A stretch of DNA of 64,000 nucleotides. Origin: Psettodes erumei. Lineage: Eukaryota > Chordata > Actinopteri > Pleuronectiformes > Psettodidae. Below, one piece after another: positions 40,501 through 49,792 of this stretch. The notes beneath the pieces are model-generated. The model ran no database searches. It was given only the letters and a program-made list of their open reading frames with translations, and was not told the origin of the DNA. Positions within the stretch are counted from its first letter, which is position 1. The number at the start of each line of letters is the position of its first letter. A program made the position numbers and the translations under genes. The stretch spans positions 310,001-374,000 of the forward strand of contig JAFBJZ010000668.1 of assembly GCA_016785225.1 (NCBI GenBank). Direction: 5' to 3'.

Positions 40501-42098
40501 GAAATGAGACCCTGAGTCATCGCTTGTTTCTGAACGGACCAACACTGCCGACAGATGGCATTTTTCTAATCACAGATGAAATGCGCGAGGGTGTCACTGC
40601 GATGAGTGGGGGGGGCGGGGGGCATCTCATTCTGTTGATCTTTGTAAAGGCACGAGGCTGCATAATTTACTGCAGGGCCAGACTGCAGAGGTGTGTGTGT
40701 GCTTTCACGTGTCTGTGTGTTTCTGCGACAATATGCTAATGAAGAACCTTTATGGCACAATGTCTCAGTTTAAGCCTGGGCACTGAGAGGACTTCATTTA
40801 CTGGGTGAAATAGAACAAAAGCAGGGATCTGACACTCTTGTAAAAAAAAAAAAAAAAAAGTCTCTGTTTGAGCTACAGGGGGAAGAAGTGAATTTCCTTT
40901 TTGGCAGCCGAGCCTCGGACCCGAACTGCAGCTCTTCCCGTTTTCACCGCTGAGACTTTCGCGGCGATGGCTGCATTTGATCACAGACAGAAGCTGATTG
41001 TATTTTTATAATTTTTTTTTCTGCAGGGAGAGAAATACAAACCAAGCTTTATAAAACCCCGCAGGTTGTCTGACAACCGTCGGTGCATTTTTGATGGCAT
41101 TTCCACACCCATCACAGACTGTTCTGCCCTGCTGGTATGAAAAATATTCTGCCTCATAAACAGCGGCCATATTTCTTAAACTAATCGAAGACTGCAGCCA
41201 GAAATAACACATGTCCTTGCTTGGTTGTAGGATATATCCTTTAGTCGTAAATGTCATTGAGACTTTTGTCAGGTGAATTAATCTATGCTAACGTAATTAA
41301 CTTCTTTACTCCATATTTCCAGATGCAACATTGTGTTTACGTGTTCCTGGCTTTTGTACAAAGCGAGCAAGAAGGTGTTTTTTCTTATTCTGCTGGTGGC
41401 GGTGCCGGGGATTTGAATCGCTGATCATTACAGTGGATTTATGCATGCAAGGACGTTACCATATCCTTATCCCGAAGCTGGTCCCGAGTTTTCCCCATCA
41501 GACGGAGCAAGATGCTCATTCTAGCTTGATGAAGGCCACCTGTTCATGAGCAGGCGCACGACTGCGAGACGCAATTGTTAGAGTAAACAACGTCCCCAGA
41601 ATATTCTGTTGCCTGTCGGGCTGCCTGTTCTGCCCCACAGGAAGAGCAGCAGAAGAAAACTTGATGACTTCCTCTTGCTTAATGAGCGTTTTCCAGCTTC
41701 TGAGAAGGTCGGCCCATCTGCCCGTGACTCGTACACCACTCCTGAGCGCCTCGTCTATTTCATTCGTGTCCAAGAAAAAGTGTCTTGGACAGTTTGTGTG
41801 AGAGGGTCCCACGTGTGTCATGCATTATATCACTTTGTTATTTTTTTTTTTGAAATTCAAACAACTCATTTCTCCTGAAATACGCCTCAGCCCCCTTTAT
41901 CTCTGTTTCCCTCAGAGGGGCGGTTCGGCTCACAACTGCGGCCAGCTGAAGGTGGGTCAAGTGATCCTGGAGGTAAACGGGGTCTCCCTGAGGGGCCGCG
42001 AGCACAGGGACGCCGCACGCCTCATCGCCGAGGCCTTCAAGACCAAAGAGAGGGACCACGTGGACTTCCTGGTGACCGAGTTCAATGTGGCGCTATAG
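14212..42098 (+). CDS. whrn: Whirlin gene, 3' part (ten coding exons, PDZ2 to stop)
   Basis: Whirlin is a PDZ scaffold that binds myosin XVa and EPS8 at stereocilia tips, and usherin and ADGRV1 at the ankle-link and periciliary complexes. Ten exons are seen: 14212-14420, 16617-16653, 27804-28016, 28679-28900, 29236-29268, 32627-32701, 33858-34444, 35347-35516, 37694-37816 and 41916-42098. All have AG/GT borders and compatible phases. In order they encode half of PDZ2, the second harmonin-N-like domain, a proline-rich linker and PDZ3, ending in the whirlin-type tail FNVAL. The N-terminal exons lie beyond the left edge. The gene is followed in tandem by AKNA, as in mammals. Teleosts can carry two whirlin copies (whrna, whrnb); I cannot tell which this is. 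One exon has a one-base frame break. Identity is recognised from family knowledge; exon borders are read from the sequence. Confidence 0.95.
14421..16616 (+). other. Whirlin intron
   Basis: A 2.2 kb intron between the PDZ2 exon and the 37-nt linker exon. No repeat family or exon is recognised. Open frames here are short and resemble nothing. Confidence 0.8.
16617..16653 (+). CDS. whrn: Whirlin short linker exon (37 nt)
   Basis: Bounded by TGTCCCCGCAG and GTGAGC. The first base completes the AG left by the previous exon to give Ser, followed by FSVDQGASAAGK in phase 0. Mammalian whirlin has a linker of the same length at this point, between the PDZ2 exon and PGFYKG. The residues are poorly conserved, but length, phase and position fit. 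No domain is recognisable. Confidence 0.82.
21743..21768. repeat. (CA)13 microsatellite
   Basis: Uninterrupted CA run in the 11 kb whirlin intron. Confidence 0.96.
22022..22170. repeat. Probable teleost interspersed repeat fragment (TTTATTTATATAGCAC type)
   Basis: TTATGACTTTATTTATATAG then CACTTTTTCAGGACAGTGTT and AACAAAGCAATAAAAGACAC resemble a widespread fish repeat in which TTTATTTATATAGCACTTTTC is followed by an A-rich spacer and a tail with AATAAAA. The 3' boundary is vague. Confidence 0.5.
26587..26631. repeat. Perfect inverted repeat (11-bp stem)
   Basis: AGGGACAGAGC at 26587-26597 pairs exactly with GCTCTGTCCCT at 26621-26631 around a 23-nt GC-rich loop. Whirlin intron. It could form a hairpin in RNA or DNA; no known RNA family is recognised. 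Confidence 0.7.
27279..27713 (+). repeat. Pyrimidine-rich, AG-free tract upstream of a whirlin exon
   Basis: About 435 nt of C/T-dominated sequence (CCTCCTCCTG, CTTCCTCCCTCC and similar) without a single AG dinucleotide, ending about 90 nt before the acceptor at 27803. It produces a 203-codon Ser/Pro/Leu open frame that is an artefact of composition. The strand bias could permit triplex structure or binding by pyrimidine-tract proteins (inference). Confidence 0.8.
27804..28016 (+). CDS. whrn: Whirlin exon: first part of the second harmonin-N-like domain
   Basis: Seventy-one whole codons (phase 0 to 0) between CTCCCTCAG and GTCAGC. It begins PGFYKGVAGSQVTLSSL and continues into the helical harmonin-N-like segment (EEQARHLLTEVERQTMGYYV, then HIGVEQLVMALFELLNTHAK). 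This region makes whirlin homologous to harmonin, outside the PDZ folds. The donor GTCAGC is weaker than the others in the gene, and the frame stays open 23 codons beyond it to a stop at 28082-28084. An AG-free pyrimidine tract lies upstream at 27279-27713. Confidence 0.95.
28017..28678 (+). other. Whirlin intron
   Basis: A 662-nt intron splitting the second harmonin-N-like domain. It contains T-rich runs near 28190-28210 and nothing else recognisable. Confidence 0.85.
28679..28900 (+). CDS. whrn: Whirlin exon: end of the harmonin-N-like domain and Ser-rich linker
   Basis: Seventy-four codons, phase 0 to 0, between CCCCTCAG and GTAGGC. FSLLSEVRGLVTPQDLE and FDGMVLRREIQALKARQ complete the second harmonin-N-like domain. 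A Ser/Thr-rich linker (SVVSYPDTLTSSSASF, TNTTLSSAR) then matches the mammalian arrangement. A (TG)n microsatellite begins 80 nt after the exon. Confidence 0.95.
28981..29017. repeat. (TG)18 microsatellite
   Basis: Uninterrupted TG repeat in the 335-nt intron between the harmonin-N-like exon and the 33-nt microexon. Confidence 0.97.
29190..29230 (+). promoter_or_regulatory. C-tract before the 33-nt microexon
   Basis: Seven C, four C, three C, three C, six C and five C runs separated by single bases directly precede TTTGTAG. Such tracts can bind poly(C)- or pyrimidine-tract-binding splice factors, and the complementary strand has G-quadruplex potential. The role is inferred from position only. 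Confidence 0.5.
29236..29268 (+). CDS. whrn: Whirlin microexon (33 nt), likely alternatively spliced
   Basis: Eleven codons, ERLLWLIDMME, phase 0 to 0, between TTTGTAG and GTAGGA. From memory, a nearly identical peptide (ERLLWLIDLME) follows SSAR in mouse whirlin and is absent from the commonly listed human isoform, which suggests a conserved in-frame cassette exon. The hydrophobic stretch differs from the surrounding disordered linker. A dense C-tract (about 29190-29230) sits directly before the acceptor. Confidence 0.8.
30417..30441. repeat. (AC)12 microsatellite
   Basis: AC dinucleotide run in the whirlin intron after the microexon. Confidence 0.95.
30963..31003. repeat. CACACG-type minisatellite
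   Basis: Repeating CACACG units grading into CA, in the same intron as the (AC)12 tract. CpG-containing variant of a CA repeat. Confidence 0.85.
31491..31526. repeat. (GT)13 tract followed by a G run
   Basis: GT dinucleotides to 31516, then C and a run of nine G. Whirlin intron. Confidence 0.95.
32627..32701 (+). CDS. whrn: Whirlin acidic linker exon (25 codons)
   Basis: Bounded by CTCTCTCAG and GTGAGC, phase 0 to 0. It encodes NDSAVEGNEGDPPESLNTLL followed by ADISL. This parallels the mammalian linker that starts NTLDLE and ends PDVSV directly before DDV. Low complexity and acidic, with no fold expected. The pyrimidine tract before the acceptor is long (about 32540-32626) and C-rich. Confidence 0.88.
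32702..33857 (+). other. Whirlin intron
   Basis: A 1.1 kb intron with purine-rich 5' sequence (about 32755-32830). It ends in two usable, in-phase acceptors at 33821 and 33857. Confidence 0.8.
33858..34444 (+). CDS. whrn: Whirlin proline-rich exon, with a one-base frame break
   Basis: The preferred acceptor is CTCGCTTCAG before 33858, giving DDVQSATAESPPSFKPPPPP, which aligns with mammalian DDVRS. A second in-phase acceptor at 33821 would add PINDGEYILSLQ. The 5' part reads in frame to SSHSGLYFTAPTSHSQRKE. The 3' part (DPSQDYAAVRKRDPSVP, then AQHNIGPFPRVQSP, FVTVEVHRPNAEPDVNEVR and LPQAR) is in the next frame. The donor GTGAGG at 34445 and the next exon fit only the second frame. The exon is therefore one base too long, or has lost two. 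The change must fall between about 34020 and 34090, most simply in the C4 run at 34043-34046. Proline-rich stretches bind SH3 and WW partners in this family. Confidence 0.9.
34445..35346 (+). other. Whirlin intron
   Basis: A 902-nt intron with T-rich runs near 34900 and 35222. No other feature seen. Confidence 0.85.
35347..35516 (+). CDS. whrn: Whirlin Ser/Asp-rich linker exon
   Basis: The acceptor CCCCCTCAG precedes 35347 and the donor GTGAGG follows 35516. The first two bases complete Gly with the G left by the proline-rich exon. ALSQLSDSGQTLSEDSGVD is almost identical to mammalian whirlin; a Gly-rich stretch (QGGGGGDNPSKP) follows. Ends in phase 0. Disordered and probably phosphorylated linker before PDZ3. 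Confidence 0.95.
35517..37693 (+). other. Whirlin intron
   Basis: A 2.2 kb intron. It holds a short (GT)n run near 36164-36181, a G run at about 37182-37190 and an (AT)n run near 37444-37460. The 71- and 91-residue open frames at 35881-36096 and 36167-36442 have no recognisable similarity and no fitting splice phase. Confidence 0.8.
37694..37816 (+). CDS. whrn: Whirlin exon: N-terminal part of PDZ3
   Basis: Forty-one codons, phase 0 to 0, between CTTGCTTCAG and GTGAGT. PGLLEPTSTLVRVAKSAST leads into the carboxylate-binding loop LGIAIEGG and ANTRQPLPRIVTIQ, the start of PDZ3. Near-identical to mammalian whirlin. Confidence 0.97.
37817..41915 (+). other. Whirlin intron splitting PDZ3
   Basis: A 4.1 kb intron within the PDZ3 coding region. 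Homopolymer runs occur near 40310-40320 (G), 40605-40622 (G) and 40842-40859 (A). No exon or repeat family is recognised. Confidence 0.8.
41916..42098 (+). CDS. whrn: Whirlin terminal coding exon: end of PDZ3 and stop
   Basis: The acceptor is TTTCCCTCAG before 41916; 60 codons and a TAG stop at 42096-42098. RGGSAHNCGQLKVGQVILEV and NGVSLRGREHRDAARLIAEA complete PDZ3. The protein ends DFLVTEFNVAL, against FNVML in human, so the hydrophobic C-terminus is kept. Downstream sequence is non-coding. Confidence 0.97.
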   Translation, partial: RGGSAHNCGQLKVGQVILEVNGVSLRGREHRDAARLIAEAFKTKERDHVDFLVTEFNVAL

Positions 42099-43373
42099 CT
42101 GGGCGGAGGAGGGGAGAGGACGATCGAAGGAACGGCGCCAAGCGAAGAGCAGTTCAAGGAGTAAGATGGGGGGGGGTGCGACCTTTAAGCCTCTGTTGAT
42201 TTCAAATGGCACAACTCTTTTAGGTAGATGTACAACAACGCCACCATCTGATCTGTGAGCTCTTCTCCTTTTCCCATGAAACCCCCGAATCTGGATTCAT
42301 GACGCTCATGTTTCTAAGGTATTATTTCCACTGTGGACTTGGTTCAGGATTCTCCTCAACATGTTACCTCCCCACTGTGAGACCTTATGCACTACGATGG
42401 AAAATAGCGAAAAGCTTCACCTTTTGTTTGCGCTCTCTCCGTTGTGAAACTCGCAGATCTGCAACCGTCCGACAACCGCTGGAACTTCTTCCTGTAGCAC
42501 TCCCGCGTCCTATGGTCAGTTCATTTTATTTATTCGCTGCTTCTACCTGAGAGACAGCCGATCCCTGCTCCTCACGAGCTTGGGTCTGTACGTGTAAAAA
42601 TGAACAAATGTAGATACAGATGCATATATGCTGTAAACACAAAGATACTCCTATATGAATTATAAAACCATAAGCTCAACACAGCGTAATATATTTCAGA
42701 GATGACAATAATGCAGGCCTTGCCAGCAATAGAGGAATTTTTCCACAAAAGTTATGAATATATAGATCATGTCAGGCCAACATCAAATGTTCATATTTGT
42801 ATGATCATACCTTAAACAAAACCTGTTTATGTGAGCCATGGGAATTTTCATATGGGTATCACGCACGTGCATCATTTCCTTTTTCCTCTCCCCATCTCAA
42901 AGTGTATCTGTGTCATTTGAGATGACATCCACACGGATCCAGCTAAATTTGAAAATGCTACTTCTTTATTCTTCCATTTCCTTTGGCAAATTTCTGCTTT
43001 CCAGTTTTCCAGACAGCAGCAGGGCACGGTGAAAAGAGGAGCTGAAGGTGTGCAGCCTGTCGCCTGCAGCTCACCGTGGCTGCTCCCTCTCCATACATTA
43101 CTCCCTGCAATATTTTTAAACTGATGTTTTTATTTCGTTTTATACAGCGGACAATTTTGCCCTGAACGCGTCTGGGTTCGCGATGGACTTCGCCATAAAA
43201 GCCACCCCGTGTTTTGCTTTTCATGAGAAGCAGCAGCAGAAAAATATTTCAGTTTGCATTTGCAGTAACATGTATGCATTGTTTCCTGTGAATCCCTCGT
43301 TGCTGCAAATCTGATTTGCAGAGAATGGCAAATCCTACCACCAACAATAAGGCAATTGCTAATCAACAATAAA
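42099..43373 (+). other. whrn: Whirlin 3' UTR candidate with an AATAAA signal at 43368
   Basis: The first canonical AATAAA I find after the stop is at 43368-43373, followed about 35 nt later by GT-rich TTGTGTG. This would give a 3' UTR near 1.3 kb. A later AATAAA at 47198-47203, followed by T/GT-rich sequence, is an alternative. Transcript ends cannot be fixed from sequence alone. Confidence 0.35.
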
Positions 43374-46300
43374 ATCAAAAGGTTCAACTTTATTTTATGA
43401 AAATTGTGTGACAGAAAACAATGAATCAAAGATGCATTTTCAGATTTGAGCAGTTTATGCGAAGGTAGATCCCTAATTGTTTCCCTCAGACCAATCAGCA
43501 TTTCTCCCGCTGTTCTCCCTGCTGAATAACAATTGATGATTTTATTTTGTAATTTCATAGCTTTAATTATATTCACCCTTGGGGGGGGGGGCTTGCCGAA
43601 GCTATGCTCAGTGCAGCAATTATGCCCAAGAGGGGAGTAATGAGACATTTAGAGGACGGCATTGCCAAAGAGTTTCAGAGTGCTCCTCCACACATGGAAC
43701 ATGTGTGTGCGCAGGCACACATTTTGGCCATTTATAGAAAAGCAATTAGGAGATAAGCAATCAGATGGAGTGAGAGATGGAGTGAGAGAGAGAGAGAGAA
43801 AGAGGATGACAGAATGAGAATGAGAGAGTGACTGAAGTCACAAATGAGAAGAGATTGTTGTTGTGGAGATGATTTGTTTCCTCTCAAGAACAGTGCAGGC
43901 GTGCACAGCAAACCATGTGTCACCGCAGAGACTCCCATCAGGCCGCAGGTAGAAATATGAATTCATAAGAGTAATTAATCCAAAGTGTTCTGTGCATGGA
44001 TGTGGGTTATCTATGGGTTTAATGTGAGCTGTGTAAATGGATTTTTTTTAAAGAAAAAAGCTCAAAAGAAGGAGACAGCAAATAAAGACAAATGTAAATG
44101 TCATCCAGGGAATCGCTGTATGACACACGAGGAAGTGAAGCGGTGCTCTCTGGTAGTCAGAGCTTTTTTGAAGAATGCCAACAGGGCAGCTCTGAGAACA
44201 ACACGTCCATGCTTTGTTTTTACAAGCTACCCTTGCTGTGAGCCTTCCAAATGTCACCCTTTAATGAAGAGAAAGCAGTGTTGGGGATGCGCTGGTGGGG
44301 CTTTTCTTTTTAAAGGTCATACATATGTCCAGCATGTCTTTACCCGAAATGGCCAATTATGATCTCATGATATACGTTTTTGAAAGATTCAGTAATTTCT
44401 AATCTGGTGAAAAATCTGATTAAACAGGCTGTTCAAAGGCCACGCTTAGTTCTGTCGCCAATTTAACAGGTGAGAATTAAGAAAAGAAAAAACACATGAA
44501 GCTTCATCAATTGATTTTGGCCACATTATGTAAAGAGTTGGGATATATTTTTGTCTGATTACGTTTCTTTGACTCATTTTGACACGTCTTTCTGTCTAAC
44601 TGATGTATGTCAGCCAAATTTTCACCCTCTTTTCAACTCAGGTTTGGTCTCCGCCAGCTTTGCAAGAAAAGTATCAAGCTTTTTCGCCGCTAGATGATTT
44701 ATTTTATTCTACCAGTCACAAATTTTGTCTGCCTGTTTTGTCCACTGGGAAAGTAAAGCACAGCGGGCTCATCAGGAGCTTGTTTGCTGCAAACTGTGGC
44801 CTGCTCGTTCCTGACAATGGGGGTGATGAAAGGGCTGAGACTGTCTGTCTCTCTGTTCAGACTGAATGCAGAGCAAAGTTTTTACACTTCAAGGTGAAAA
44901 CGTTTCAAGTTGAGCAAAGACTTTTGAGCGTATGTCAGGGCTCTCTGTGTCTCTGCTTCATGAACATACGGACAAAAGGAAAAGGGAGAGAGACTGGAGG
45001 GGAATATCAGTCAGAGGCTGAACTGAACACAAACCCAGAGGCACTACTCACATCGTTTGTGCGTCCAGTACTCGCTAGCTGACAGCTAACATCCCTTTGG
45101 TGCATTGGCTGAATGATGGGAGGCCAAAATTGGCTTCATTTTCTGTCTGAAGGCACTTTGACCCATACCCGTGTTGTAAAACCACAACAACAAGCTGAAA
45201 GAAGCCCAGTTGGTGATAATGCGTGAAGGGTCCCGCTGCACACAGGCATTTGATTCATTGCTGAGATAATAATACAGATTCATGCGGCTATAAAACTGAC
45301 ATGGAGCAGCCATCTCTCTGCTTCAGTGCATCCCCAACAAATAGCCTAAATAGGGTTTTGTAAAACCTCCGATATCGTTAGAAGCCAGTAAACTTTACTT
45401 TCACAACTGACATTCCGCCGAATTCACATGCGGCAGATTCCAAATGTGGCTTGGGCACGGGATCAGAACCAATATTTTAAGGTGCTTTCGTGAATGCAGG
45501 AGTTCCCGTCTGCCTCGCAGAACGAGGAGTTATAAGACAGGCGACATAAAAGCGGCGACATGATAGAAAGTGGAAAAGTGAATGAAGATAAGATTAATTG
45601 ACAACCTGGATGCGTAAATCACTGTAAAATTGCAACGTTAACTCTGTTAATCCTGTTGCACTTTATATCAGCGGGCGACATTGAAAAGCTCTCATGCACA
45701 TAGTTACTGTCGCTAAGATTTCTGAGGCTTTTGAGTACATCCATTGATATGAGGAGGATGATTGTTAACCGTATGAACATTCTGGACATGATACAAACAA
45801 TATCGGGAAAAGAAAATACTCGGTTCAACCACTAATTAACATATAATTCAGGATGCATCTCTGTGTGTGTGAGAGAGAGAGATGAGATAGACAGGACGAC
45901 AGAGACAGAGCGAGACATTCAGGGAGATAGGAGCTGCAGTGCGTCCTCTCAGCGGGATTGCTCTCCGTTACACAAGCTAATCATGAACGGATCACAGCCA
46001 CACAGGCTTTTGTTTTCTGAATTGAGCCTTCAAATGTGACACCTTCAGAGAGAGGAGATGAGAGGAAGCTAGGAAAGAGGGGAAAAAAGAAGGTAATGTC
46101 CATTGTCTTGCACCTCGGTGGCCAACCGTGTGATGGAAGGTAGTAAACATGGTAAATCTGTCCAGGGAAATCGTACAGATTTGATCTGAAATGGAATCCC
46201 TTTTTAAAGTCTTTCAAAAAGACTGAAGGATAAAAAACATTTATAAATCTCTTGGATGAAATCGATCGCCACGCACATTGCAGTCAATTTTCTATAATTC

Positions 46301-47695
46301 TCAATACTCTCGCCAATTCAAAACCTTAGTTTCAATGGCTATACAGAAAAAATACTACCCACTCCTGAGGGATATTAACATGTTTTCCTCTGCAAAAGCA
46401 TTTTTTTATCATTTAAAGGTTGATTTTTTGTACTGTTATTAAATCCATAAAAGCCCAACACCAACAAAAGCTCAGTCCATGTCTGAGTGCTTTTTGATTG
46501 AGTTGCTGTGTCTATGGAGCTCAGCCCTAAGTCGAATGTGAAAAGGATGAGTGAAGCCGACGCGGCCATCGTTATATGAACCCTACATTTACCCATTTGG
46601 ACATTTCTGGTGCATATTTGAGCCACAGAACCGTTCGTCCTCGTCCCAAAAACTTTTGAGGACTTAACTCCGTAACGACCCCGTCTTGTAGACATGTGTC
46701 GATGGCGGCCCGACCCTCTCTTTGACCTGATATTAAAGGGCCATCCAGGAGGGAGGGATGATGGAGGGAAGCGATGGAAGCTGCTGACAGTCTCATTAAT
46801 CAGACGCCAAGACAGAGAGGTGTTGGCCTTGGCACAGACATGAGACACGACAGCTCAGACAACGACTCGTGCTGCAGAAAGGTACAATGCCCCCCCAACC
46901 CATGAACCAAAGCTTCCCCTGTAAAGGTCAGACACAACACATACAACACCACCTGTTGACTCTATTGATAATGTTAATTTGTTTCACTGAGTGTGCCTCC
47001 CTATCGCTTTATTAGCTCTGCCGGTTCATTTTGGTTACTCTTCATTTTCCTGCCCTGCAACGCTCTTCGTCCGCCTCCTTTCATGTTGGCTTTCCAGTCA
47101 GTCATCCAACCATCTTTTTGCCTGCTTCCTGCACATTTTAATGAGGAGTGTTGTACAATGACATGCTGTTTATACAGAAAGTGTGTTTAATTTTTCAATA
47201 AAGATGACAGCACAAAAACTAGCAGGCTGTCTGATTTTATTTTTAATTTTGTCTTTGTACGTTTGTTCTATGCCTCTTAGTTCAGCTGAGGAGAAATCCT
47301 AAGCACCTACACTGATATTTTCAAGTGTGCTTCTTACTTTCGTTTTTTTTAATATTTTTGTTCGAGTGTGACAATTCTCCTGTGCACTCCAGTGTCCAGT
47401 GCCTACATACAACTGTAGGCACAAACATTGTGCATAACTATTCATTTAAATACTTGTTTCTTCTTCTTTCAGACTCTTTATCAATCCATTTCAGTTCAAA
47501 TCTATTCTCTCTTATTGCCGGGTTGGGATTTTTTTTCCCATTCTTCAAAGCAAAGATATCAAAGCAGCAATAAAACACAATTAGCCAGAATGCGGCGGAT
47601 GCTACGAAGTTCAACAATGCATTAGTTTTATTATTCATTTGAAAGGCACAGCTTTCACATTGTAAGTGGAACATATTGTCCTGAACAGTACCACA

Positions 47696-47803
47696 GTCCA
47701 TTTTCTGAACCACTAATCTTGTTCAGGGTCACCAGGAGCCTATTCCGGCAAGTACTGGGCAAAAGGCAAGGCACATCCTGGACAGGTCACCAATCCAGTT
47801 CTG
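47696..47803. repeat. Teleost interspersed repeat fragment
   Basis: The stretch from CCATTTTCTGAACCACTAAT through GTTCAGGGTCACCAGGAGCC, TATTCCGGCAAGTACTGGGC and CATCCTGGACAGGTCACCA is a diverged copy of a repeat I know to be very common in fish genomes (consensus of the type CAGGGTC..GGAGCCTATCCCAGC..GGGCG.GAGGC..TACACCCTGGACAGGTCGCCAGTC). I do not assign a family name. Confidence 0.72.
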
Positions 47804-49299
47804 TCATCATATGGGACTCATTTGTTCCCCTTTTGAAAATAGTGAATGACTTGCATTCTTTTTACATGCCCATGTTTATAAATGAGAAAAGGATGTGGAG
47901 AAGTGGAGAATGAGCTGGGGTTTGTCTCCATGATTTGAAAATTACAGGTAGGCTAATTTTCTGTTGAATTGCTTTCTCGCAGTTCTTATAGAATCAAGAA
48001 ACTGCTCTGACATAAATTGTACCTGCTGCAGCCGAGTCTGCAGCTCTGTCTTTTCATTTCCCTGAAAGCAATGAACGTCCAGGCTCTCTCCCCTGGCAAC
48101 CAGATCTGCGTACGATAGCTTGATCCAGTGCCAGTGGCCATATGATACTCTCCTATTACGCTCTGTACCAACGCCAAATAGCAGTCTACTGTTGTTTAAC
48201 TTAAACTTTTGTTGTTGCTTCTTGTCAAGATGGAATAGTGCTTTCCTCCTAACAGAGCAATATAGTCTGAATGAATCTAGCAGGATACATAAGGCTCACA
48301 TTTTAGGAGGACTTGTTTAGAAATGTGGCTGTGAAAGTACAGTTCACCCATGCTCTTTTCTCCCTTTGTGTCAGTTGCATGATTTCAGTTTTCAGTACTT
48401 AATTGAGGACAATGTCATTTGCATCACACAAGTGTAATTTAACATATCTCCTTTCATTTTGGACCAGCATGGCTAAAAAGTATGTAGAGATACTTAATCA
48501 AACATATGTGATGTTGAGCATATCATTCCAAGATCATGGCCATTTATCTACTGTAAAAGCCTCTTTACTGCAAAGGTTTCCTAAGATTTCCTACTATTCA
48601 GCCTCATTGCTGGCTCCCTGTTGCTGTGGATCCCAAAGGTATTGATTGGGTTCTTGAATGTATTTTTCTAGAAGGATTTCAGATGTATTTAGAACTACCA
48701 ATGAAAGCCAGAATCAAAAAGGATTGAAAAACTATCTGAACCATCACGAATAAATACTTTTTTTAAAATCTGTAAATTTAGACTTTTTAACACAAGAAGG
48801 GAAGTTGAGATACAGTCCTCGCAGATCGATGATATACTAATAGAAAAGTTGTGAAATCGTGCCCTCTTGTGCTCTTTTCTTTCACCTACACCCCGAGGGT
48901 TATATTCCGAACAGCGACGCAGATGAAGCCTCGCCCCCGAGCAGGCTCTAAGCCAATCACAACTCAGCCATTGGTTCCAAACTCTGAAAAGGGACGTTCA
49001 CTTTTCTGTCCTGATTGTTGTCTCTCAGGTAATACCGCCCGCAGCAAACTCTACAAATTAAATGTTTATATTTATACCAAGGTTAGATAAGGTTGGTAAC
49101 AGGATCTAGGACACGGTTTGTTGAGTAGCGCGATTCGTTTGTTATTGTTTGTTAGCGGGTGGAAGTGCCTGACAGACTAAATATAGGGGTGAAAAACGCC
49201 ATGTATAATTATGCCTCGAGTAACTACTCTACCAGCTAAATCAGTGCCATGCTCCGCCAGACTGGTAATTAGCCTCATCAACAGCAGAAACTCCGGCGT

Positions 49300-49792
49300 T
49301 TTAAGGACAAATTGACTCGTGTCATCCCCCACACTTAAGGTGAAGTCGCCGCACTGCTAAAATCCACCTTCATGTTGTTTGTCTGCGTTCGCGTCGACGT
49401 CTTAGTGAGGAGTAAAGCGAGGGTAGCGACGGCAAACTTTTGAATCCGGCACTGACTGCGGTAGCGTCAGCTAGCTTTCAGTTAACAACCGTTCTCTCCC
49501 TTACCAGTCTGCTCAGTAGTTCGTAAAATGAGCCGTTAAACGCCGTGCTTTCAGCGAAATACGTGGGCGTGAACGCGCTTTTAGCCCCGGTGACCTGTTG
49601 CACGTCGGCGGCGGTTTGTTGTGGTTGAGTGTGCCCATGGTGACACAGGGGTGGGTCTTCTCCTCTCCTCAGTTTTGCGGTTTTCAAGGCAACCGACCCC
49701 CCCTCGTTGCCGTGAAGTGGGAAATCTCTGCACTCTTCTGCAAACCCCTGCCCGCTGTGTCGACGGAATACGCGCGTCCATCTGTGATATAA
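49300..49792 (+). promoter_or_regulatory. CpG-rich stretch with a donor: candidate AKNA promoter and leader exon
   Basis: By eye, CpG is dense from about 49300 to 49780 relative to the AT-rich flanks. A consensus donor (TAAG before GTGAGT) follows 49792. This would suit a promoter and non-coding first exon for AKNA, 2.8 kb before the first coding exon. No TATA box or transcription evidence can be claimed. Confidence 0.3.

Noticed and set aside
43130..43648. 172-codon minus-strand open frame after whirlin
   Set aside because: No recognisable domain; it covers the candidate whirlin 3' end. Likely chance.
44603..45082. 159-codon plus-strand open frame in the intergenic region
   Set aside because: No similarity to any family I know, no codon-bias cue, and no splice sites that extend it sensibly.
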